Shown here piece by piece: positions 5,410-11,008 of a stretch of 11,008 bases of DNA. The DNA lies in the NCBI GenBank assembly GCA_003521145.1, contig DOTL01000066.1, positions 1 through 11,008 on the forward strand, written 5' to 3'. The DNA is from Streptococcus sp. GTDB taxonomy: Bacteria > Bacillota > Bacilli > Lactobacillales > Streptococcaceae. The notes under the pieces are model-generated. The model was not told where the DNA came from, made no database searches, and worked only from the letters and a program-made list of their open reading frames with translations. Numbering within the stretch: position 1 is the first letter of the stretch; the number at the start of each line of letters is the position of its first letter. Made by a program: the position numbers and the translations under genes.

Positions 5410-6592
5410 GGTAGCCTCCTTTCTCCACGCCAGCAAAACAAGCAAAGAGCCCGCTTCCGATATGGGTGATATACTCATTCATCTTGTCTACAGCTCCAAG
5501 ATTGGTCTGTATTTTGACAAAACGGTCTGGGTCCTTCTGGTAGGCAATGAATATCAAACCTGCATCAAACTGACCCGTTCTCTCATCAATGCCATCTGAA
5601 TAGGAATAGGAACGACGTAAGATAGGAAGATCTACTTCGTTGGCCAAACGCACATGGGAATCTACAGGAAGTTTAGATAAATCTACTTCATCAAACTCAT
5701 CTTTCTTGCCAAAAGGAGCGCCTGATTCCTTGTGACGACCAAAGGTATTTTCCTGTTCCTGCAAATTGGTACGATCCCAAGTTTCCAAGTGCATCCGGAC
5801 CAGGCGAAGAGCCATATAAGAACCACCCTTCATCCAATCCTTACTATCAGTCCAGACAACCTTGTCGAATTCCTTTTCCTTCGTTACATTAGCAGTTCCG
5901 TCCTTGAAACCAAAAAGATTGCGAGGCGTTTCCTTACGGTCACCAATAGCTGCAAAACCTGACTTGCTCCACTTCATAGTGATTTTATTACGACCTTTGC
6001 GAATCAGATTGCGGACAGCATGGAAGACTACTTGTTCATCATCTGCACAGGCTTGAATGACGATATCTCCACCCGTATACTTGTCCTGCAACTGCTCTTT
6101 TGGAAATGGAGGTAAATCACGGAAGAGCTTAGGACGCTTGGATTCTAGACCAAGCTTTTTAAGAAAATCAGCCGAAACTCCAAAAGTCAGGCTAAGGCGA
6201 TAGGGATTGAGCCCCACCGTTTCCCCCGTATCAGTCGGAGGCAAGAGGGCATTAGAACCACCCTTCTTGACCAGCTCTCCCTCAACCAATTTACTACTAT
6301 AATCTGTCCAGTCTTTGAAGAGCTGAATCACTTCTTTCTTATCTGTTGTGTGAAGATCTAGCACCACCAAGTAGCAAGCCTTCTGCATGGGAGTCGTAAT
6401 CCCAGCCTGGTGATCACCAAAAAAGCTAATATCTTCATCCCCATCAAGGGCTTTTTTACTTGAACTATCCTTATTAGCTAAAAAAGCTGATGCACCAGAA
6501 AGACCAAGTGCAAGCCCAGCCCCTCCAATACCTGCTTTTTTAAGAAATTCACGACGGTCCATTTTTTGATCTAAAATTTTTTCGTTAGTCAT
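5387..6592 (-). CDS. efeB: EfeB, Tat-exported DyP-type haem peroxidase
   Basis: The 401-residue dye-decolorising-type peroxidase is exported folded, with haem, by the Tat pathway. The N-terminus carries a textbook Tat signal, DRREFLKKAG (RR at 13-14), followed by a weakly hydrophobic glycine/alanine-rich stretch. Family landmarks are GFKDG at 228-232 (the GxxDG motif, distal Asp 231), the SHVRLAN motif with proximal haem ligand His313, and ILRRSY with the distal Arg at about 336. In EfeUOB systems it is thought to oxidise Fe(II) or help release iron from haem at the cell surface. The ATG at 6592 follows efeO by 5 bp, with GAGG about 13 nt upstream inside the efeO end. A second ATG (MDRREF, codon 11) would also give a Tat signal but lacks an SD. 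The 3' end overlaps efeU. All catalytic residues are intact. Confidence 0.95.
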   Translation of the reverse strand: MTNEKILDQKMDRREFLKKAGIGGAGLALGLSGASAFLANKDSSSKKALDGDEDISFFGDHQAGITTPMQKACYLVVLDLHTTDKKEVIQLFKDWTDYSSKLVEGELVKKGGSNALLPPTDTGETVGLNPYRLSLTFGVSADFLKKLGLESKRPKLFRDLPPFPKEQLQDKYTGGDIVIQACADDEQVVFHAVRNLIRKGRNKITMKWSKSGFAAIGDRKETPRNLFGFKDGTANVTKEKEFDKVVWTDSKDWMKGGSYMALRLVRMHLETWDRTNLQEQENTFGRHKESGAPFGKKDEFDEVDLSKLPVDSHVRLANEVDLPILRRSYSYSDGIDERTGQFDAGLIFIAYQKDPDRFVKIQTNLGAVDKMNEYITHIGSGLFACFAGVEKGGYLGQALLE

Positions 6593-6597
6593 TTTTC

Positions 6598-7470
6598 TTA
6601 TTTTTCCTCTAGGATAACACCCATTTGTGATAATGGTTCACCAAGTTTAGTTACAGCTTCGGCCAATTCCTTAGTATCTGCCTCACTCAAATCTGTATAA
6701 GACTTATAGTTTTTCTCATCAATCATGTGTTTGTCCAAAAGACCATTGACATTCTTGAATTCTGTTTTCAAAGTCTTAACAAGCTTAGCATCTTTCTTCT
6801 GGATCAATGGCTTGAAGAGTTCAAAGATTTTTTCTGCCCCTTCAATATTGGCACGGAAGTCGTAGAGGTCAGTATGTGAGAAGACTTCTTCTTCACCTGT
6901 AATCTTTTGAGTGGCCACTTCGTTAAGAAGGTCTACTGCTCCTGTCAACATGATTTCTGGAGTGACTTTAACAGTTGCGATTTTAGCCTTGAGTTCTTTG
7001 ATATCGTTAACCAATTGATCTGCATAGGCAGTTGTACCCTCTGTCGTGTTGTCTTGCCACATGATGCGTTCAATACGGTGGAACCCTAACCAGCCGTCTT
7101 CTGATTTATTTTCGTCCATGTAATCAACCAAACGGTAGTCGATTTTCACGTCAGACTCACCAAAGCTTTCTGCAATTGGCTCTGAACATTCGTAAGCCAT
7201 ACGAATCAACGGGTATTGCTTCTTGGCTTCTTCAAGATTTCCTGACTTGAGGGTCTCCCTGAATCCTTCGGTATCTTTCAAAAGCTGATCGATTTCGCCT
7301 TCCACGAAAGTTTTGTAATCACTTGTGGCCTGCTTCAATTGCTTTTGCTCACTAGCTGTGAGTTTTGAGCTAGTTGAGTTTGAATGACTCGAATTACCAG
7401 ATTTGGCACAAGCCGTCAATAAAAGTCCTGATGCTAAAAGAACAACACCAAGTTTGCTAAGTTTTTTCAT
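6598..7470 (-). CDS. efeO: EfeO/EfeM-type iron-binding lipoprotein, imelysin (M75) domain
   Basis: The first gene of the operon encodes a surface lipoprotein that captures iron for the EfeU permease. I start it at ATG 7470-7468, because AAGGAG lies 7 nt upstream and the product begins MKKLSKLGVV with the lipobox LLTAC (lipid-modified Cys21). An upstream in-frame ATG at 7503 would put 11 polar residues ahead of the signal and has no SD. The mature protein (about 270 residues) is helical and carries HRIERIMW with H131xxE134, the HxxE metal motif of the imelysin/peptidase M75 family. A serine/asparagine-rich linker (about 24-36) tethers it to the membrane. There is no cupredoxin domain, so it is the short EfeM-like form rather than the two-domain E. 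coli EfeO. The staphylococcal counterpart is fepA. It is followed after 5 bp by efeB. Confidence 0.93.
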   Translation of the reverse strand: MKKLSKLGVVLLASGLLLTACAKSGNSSHSNSTSSKLTASEQKQLKQATSDYKTFVEGEIDQLLKDTEGFRETLKSGNLEEAKKQYPLIRMAYECSEPIAESFGESDVKIDYRLVDYMDENKSEDGWLGFHRIERIMWQDNTTEGTTAYADQLVNDIKELKAKIATVKVTPEIMLTGAVDLLNEVATQKITGEEEVFSHTDLYDFRANIEGAEKIFELFKPLIQKKDAKLVKTLKTEFKNVNGLLDKHMIDEKNYKSYTDLSEADTKELAEAVTKLGEPLSQMGVILEEK

Positions 7471-7497
7471 GAATATCTCCTTTTTCAAGATAGTGTT

Positions 7498-7509
7498 CGA
7501 CATTTGTCG
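7498..7509 (-). promoter_or_regulatory. Small hairpin in the efeO leader
   Basis: CGACA and TGTCG are perfect inverted repeats separated by two bases, about 20 nt upstream of the efeO ribosome-binding site and within the predicted 5' leader. It could be an mRNA-stabilising 5' hairpin or a regulator site. The stem is only 5 bp. Confidence 0.35.
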
Positions 7510-7536
7510 TTATATATGTGAATCGTCGTTTTATCA

Positions 7537-7565
7537 TTAATAAAGAACGAACGATGATAAGTCAA
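7537..7565 (-). promoter_or_regulatory. Predicted promoter of the efeOBU-tatCA operon
   Basis: On the minus strand TTGACT (7565-7560) is separated by 17 nt from TATTAA (7542-7537), predicting a start near 7530 and a leader of about 60 nt before efeO. Each hexamer has a small number of mismatches to the sigma-A consensus. Another perfect TTGACA at 7627-7622 lacks a good -10 at the right distance. The operon genes have no other obvious internal promoter. Confidence 0.6.
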
Positions 7566-7572
7566 TTATGAT
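7554..7572. promoter_or_regulatory. Imperfect 19-bp palindrome over the -35, possible operator
   Basis: ATGATAA (7554-7560) and TTATGAT (7566-7572) form a 7-5-7 inverted repeat with one mismatch, centred on the TTGACT -35 of the predicted efeO promoter. The AT-rich arms and the size are like binding sites of Fur-superfamily or other metal-dependent repressors. Position over the -35 suits repression by iron. The regulator is not identified. Confidence 0.45.
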
Positions 7573-7642
7573 CTCTCGTATGTAAGAGAACATAATCTAA
7601 ACTAACAGAAGAAACCAGAACTGTCAATGGTTTTAGGCTATT

Positions 7643-7680
7643 TAAGAACTATTCTAAAGATCAGATAAGAATGATTCTAA
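7643..7680. promoter_or_regulatory. Two tandem Fur/PerR-like 15-bp boxes
   Basis: On the minus strand TTAGAATCATTCTTA (7680-7666) and TTAGAATAGTTCTTA (7657-7643) are two copies differing at 2 of 15 positions, spaced 23 bp centre to centre (about two helical turns). Each is a 7-1-7 near-palindrome. The first differs from the Bacillus PerR consensus TTATAATNATTATAA at three positions. They lie about 80-115 bp upstream of the predicted -35 and directly behind the pulA stop. A metal- or peroxide-sensing Fur-family regulator is the natural candidate because the operon encodes iron uptake and a peroxidase. Confidence 0.5.
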
Positions 7681-7719
7681 ACAAAAGAAAAACAATAGGA
7701 AATAACCTGTTGCTACTTA

Positions 7720-10700
7720 TTATTTCGTACGACGTTTTCTAAGGAAGCTTAGGACAAGAATGCTTAGAAGACCTGCCAAAAAGAGTCCACGTTTTATCTT
7801 TTCACCAGTAGATGGCAGTTGCTTATCAGTTTGATAACTAGCTTCAGTTTTAGCCTGACCATTGTCACGATTAACAAGTTCAGCATCTCACATAAGTTCC
7901 TCTTTACCTAAAGCCTTGGCAGTTGTTTTAGTTGCCTCAGTATCTTTTCCATCAAATGACTCGGTCTTTTCTGAAGGCTAATCTACTGCCTCAGTTGGCG
8001 TCTGAGCATTAGTCAAACGTATAATTGTCGCTGTTAATGGGTCCAAGGTCAAGATGTGATTGTTGATTGCAACACCTAATAAGTCACTAATTCCAGATAG
8101 ATTGACCTGATTTCCATCCGCCAAAACTATATAGGATAGACCATTTGTAATCTTGCTCAAATCAAACTGACGAGACTTGCTATCAGCATTGACATAGACA
8201 AGGTAATGGTCCCCATTGGAAGCAACAGTTTGGTATCTCAATACCAAATCTTCTTGAGCGACATTGCCCGTACCTGGAACTGTCAATAGCGTCACACGTG
8301 CATCCAAATCTGCTTTTGATTTAAAATTGAAGGCATCTGTAGACTTATGTAGGGCGATTAAACCTTTGGCAAAGGCACGTGTTTTCGTATTTTCTGGGAA
8401 TGACTTAGTATCAGTCGCCTTAGTTCAGTCAAAATGCTTAACAGCGTCACTAGAATCATAAGAATCATGGATAAAGTACGGACAATCAAACGGATTGCCT
8501 TTTTCATCAACTAAAAGATGAGCCTTATTCGGCACCTTGTCCTCAGAAACCCGATAACGATAGGCAGGATCGCGGAACTGTTTCGTACGACCATATTCCT
8601 GACCAGAATGAATAAAGGGTGTTTTCCTTGAGCAGTCAAGACCATGAGGTTTCCTAGACGCAAGCGACGATGAATTTCAGCATTATTATCAGGCTTGCTT
8701 GGATTCTTCTTGATTGATTGGGCAATGATATCAAAAAGGGTCAAATTATCGTGAGCAGCAATATACTGGATAACGTCACCTGGGGAATCAGCCTCAAAGT
8801 TAGTTGGTTGCGCCTTGATATTGCAAAAACCTTATTAATATAACGTTTTCCACCTGTGATGAAGGCAGGTGTCCCCTCATTTGGATAACCTGATTTGAGG
8901 GTATTTCGAATATCATCTGAAAATACAGCTACAGTATCTGTATTCTTCATCCAAGACTGATCGGCAGGCTGAACAGGGCTATTTTCATCGCCAGAATAAG
9001 TCACCCAGCCCTCACCAAGCATAATGAGGTTTGGATTTAGAGCACGTGCAGCATGGTCACCCATCATATCAAAACGGAAACCATCAACCTTGTATTCCTT
9101 AGTAAGATAGGCAATCGAATCCACCAAGACACGACGACTCATATAGTGAGTCGTGCCTAGACAACCGCCTCCAAAACTCGAACGTGGTGTGCCATCAGCA
9201 TCCATAAAGTGATAGTAATTTGGCTCAAGGTCTTCAAAAATAGCTGTCTTGGCTGTTTGATAGTAGACTACGTACAAGATAACACCCATACCGTGGGCAT
9301 GAATAGCAGAAACTAAATTCTTGAATTCTTCGATACGTTTAGCTGGATCACTTGGCTTTTCAGAATGCATACCCGTCACAGAGAAATAGTTTTTTGGGTC
9401 ATTACCCCAGTTATAGTTACTGTTACTTGATGCATGGGCATCCAAACGCTTCCCATTTTATATTTCATTAACAAAATAGTAGCTTAATACTGGAAAAAGC
9501 TGAATATGGATTACGCCAAGGTCTTTAAGATAATCCAAACGCTCCGCAAAGGCTGCAAAAGTCCCAAACTGGTGTTTCAATTCAGCTGAAATAGCCTTAT
9601 CAGAGGTAAAATCACGGACATGAGCCTCATAAATGATGGCATCTTCTCGAGATTTAAAGTTTGGAATCTTAGCGTAGTCGAGATCTTTTGGTCCATAATT
9701 AGCAAGATCTACAAAGCCAGCCTTGGCAATCTTGTGTTCAGGTCAGGTCCCTTGCTGGCATCGTCACTATTCCAAGCGGCCAAAGACTTCGCATACGGAT
9801 CCAAAACGATTATAGACTGATCACCACGTTTGATACGTTATTGATAGAAATAACCGGTTAAGTTTTCCAAACAAAAATCAGTCGCAAGCAAGTCAGCTTG
9901 CCAAGTACCTCGAAGTCCTTTGCTTAGAGTATGTTCAGTAAGCACCTTGTCTTGATTATTCTTATCATAGACAATGATATCTACTTGATCAGCACTTGGT
10001 GACTAAAGGGTCACATGTGCCTTAATACCATTCTCTTCTAGACGAGTACCTAATTCGCCATCGTAACTGTAGGGGGCATCCTTCAATTGCCAACTCTCAG
10101 ATGTTTTAAAACTATCATTGTCCAAAGTGACCTTGTAAGGCAGATTTTTCGCAGCAAAATCACCAGTTAATGTAGCTTTTTTGAGCTTAGCATCCAACTC
10201 AAGCTGTTTAAGAGTCACACTGTTACCATCCTTATCTGTAACCTTGAGGTCTTTGAGAATGTCTTCAGATGAGATCTCGTCTAAGTTGGTGAAACTAAGT
10301 TCTATTTGGCTTGGACTAAGCTGCTGAGGAACCCCAGTCAAACGCACATCCTTGACAAAGTAAGGGTTGGTGTAGACTGTCGGATCAGTATCTCGTACGA
10401 AAAGCTAACGAGATTTTTTCAAGTCACTAAATTTATAATAATTTGGTTGAATTTTCACATCATCTCCTGTTTTGCTTTCATCTAAGAGTAAAAATCCTAT
10501 AGATTTAGCAGCCTCTGTTAGCGGAATGTCTAAATAAGCACCATACTTACCATTTGGTTGGAAATTGATACCATTAGGCCAATTACTTGGAGCATCCTTT
10601 ACATCTCCCCAATATCAGACAGACTTACTGCTATAGTCGCCATCCGTACGGAAATAGTTGATTCGAACGTGGTCCTGAGGGATAGGTTGATAGCTGTAAA

Positions 10701-10958
10701 CTTGGAAATCCTTGTCAATCCAGGCCTCATTCATTTGAGGGCTAAGAATTTCGACTGCTTATCTCCTGAAAGGTTTGTTCCAGCAGCATTATTAATAAGG
10801 AAGCTAAGTTTTTTAGGTGTTGAAGACAACTTCACATCCAGGTAAACTCCATAATTATCCTGCTTGGCTTCTGCAAATGAGGTTGCCCCTGTCGGCCAGG
10901 TACCCTTCTGAGATGATGGTGTCTCAACATCATCCCAAGTCCAAAGTCCAGTTGAGAA
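7720..10958 (-). pseudogene. pulA: Wall-anchored pullulanase (GH13), heavily decayed
   Basis: Joined frames read as a streptococcal surface pullulanase (SpuA/PulA), which cleaves alpha-1,6 bonds in glycogen and pullulan. In order: tandem carbohydrate-binding-like segments (about 10960-10430, RINYFRTDGDYSSKS and PSNWPNG), N-terminal modules, the pullulanase signature YNWGNDP (normally YNWGYDP), the GH13 barrel with nucleophile region DGFRFDMMGDH, acid/base LGEGW and AAHDNLTLFD, a C-terminal beta domain, and a sorting signal LPSTGEK followed by a hydrophobic span and RKRRTK. Damage: in-frame stops at 10615, 10405, 10003, 9838, 9458, 8425, 7978 and 7888 (lowest base given), and frame changes near 10757-10762, 9731-9741, 8819-8824 and 8622-8625, each consistent with loss of one base. 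The barrel motif DVVYNH has become YVVYYQ, and about a dozen residues after MMGDH appear to be deleted. The protein cannot be functional. The 5' end lies beyond the break at about 10958. Confidence 0.92.
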
Positions 10959-11008
10959 AAACTACCAAATCCCCAATATAGTCCGACAAAAAGTTACACA
11001 ACTCCTAA
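10959..11008. other. Sequence unrelated to pullulanase at the window edge, possible IS end
   Basis: Reading the minus strand, pullulanase similarity (STGLWTWDDVETPSSQKGTW) begins only at about 10958. Upstream of it the frame has a stop at 10964-10962 and no repeat-domain sequence. The minus-strand text (GACTATATTGGGGATTTGG, then GTAGTTTTTCTC) reminds me of the ends of streptococcal insertion sequences, but I cannot assign a family. It may be the terminus of an element inserted in or replacing the pulA 5' part. Confidence 0.35.

Noticed and set aside
5410..5478. EfeU starting at the upstream ATG near 5478
   Set aside because: It would overlap efeB by about 90 bp and put 23 residues ahead of the signal peptide. 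The TTG at 5409 has a strong SD at the right distance.
7471..7503. EfeO starting at ATG 7503
   Set aside because: It lies in a hairpin without an SD and would extend the lipoprotein signal. ATG 7470 has AAGGAG at 7 nt spacing.
7599..7627. Second efeO promoter with a perfect TTGACA at 7627-7622
   Set aside because: The hexamer 17 nt downstream is TAGTTT and neighbouring spacings are no better, so a -10 is lacking.
8741..9445. Separate functional amylase-type gene
   Set aside because: It is one fragment of the pullulanase pseudogene, in frame with a stop at 9458 and bounded by a frameshift near 8820.

Overview
The window most resembles a chromosomal segment of a low-GC streptococcus of the salivarius group, most likely Streptococcus thermophilus. 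This is inferred from the combination of an IS30-family transposase resembling IS1139, a decayed IS110-family transposase, an MsmK-type sugar ABC ATPase remnant, a heavily decayed wall-anchored pullulanase, and an intact iron-uptake operon with its own minimal Tat translocase. No database search was possible, so the species is a judgement from remembered protein similarity.

Layout. Positions 1-1860 are an insertion-sequence scrapyard: small inverted repeats, an IS110-family transposase remnant with two in-frame stops, about 220 bp without a recognisable gene, and an IS30-family element whose transposase has one nonsense codon and a lost 3' end. Positions 1873-1968 hold eight degenerate 12-bp repeats that lead directly into the last 148 codons of msmK (1964-2410), which has its own terminator.

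Positions 2510-2776 look like a complete Fst/par-type type I toxin-antitoxin locus. It has direct repeats DRa and DRb, a hairpin that buries the toxin Shine-Dalgarno sequence, a small hydrophobic toxin frame, a shared bidirectional terminator, and a convergent antitoxin RNA with a near-consensus promoter. The toxin frame appears to be disconnected from its ATG by one base. This is the least obvious system in the window.

Positions 2808-7470, all on the minus strand, form the one clearly intact operon: efeO-efeB-efeU-tatC-tatA. EfeO is a lipoprotein with an imelysin/M75 domain, EfeB is a DyP-type haem peroxidase with a twin-arginine signal, and EfeU is an FTR1 permease with a large N-terminal extracytoplasmic domain. 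TatC and TatA form a minimal translocase whose obvious client is EfeB. Gaps are 12 bp or less and several genes overlap. Upstream, at 7498-7680, are a promoter, an imperfect palindrome over its -35 and two tandem Fur/PerR-like 15-bp boxes.

Positions 7720-10958, also minus strand, are a pullulanase pseudogene with eight in-frame stops and four apparent single-base deletions. It keeps its C-terminal LPSTG sorting signal. The last 50 bp no longer read as pullulanase and probably belong to another rearrangement or insertion. Overall, a selected iron/Tat operon sits between decaying sugar-utilisation genes and insertion-sequence debris.
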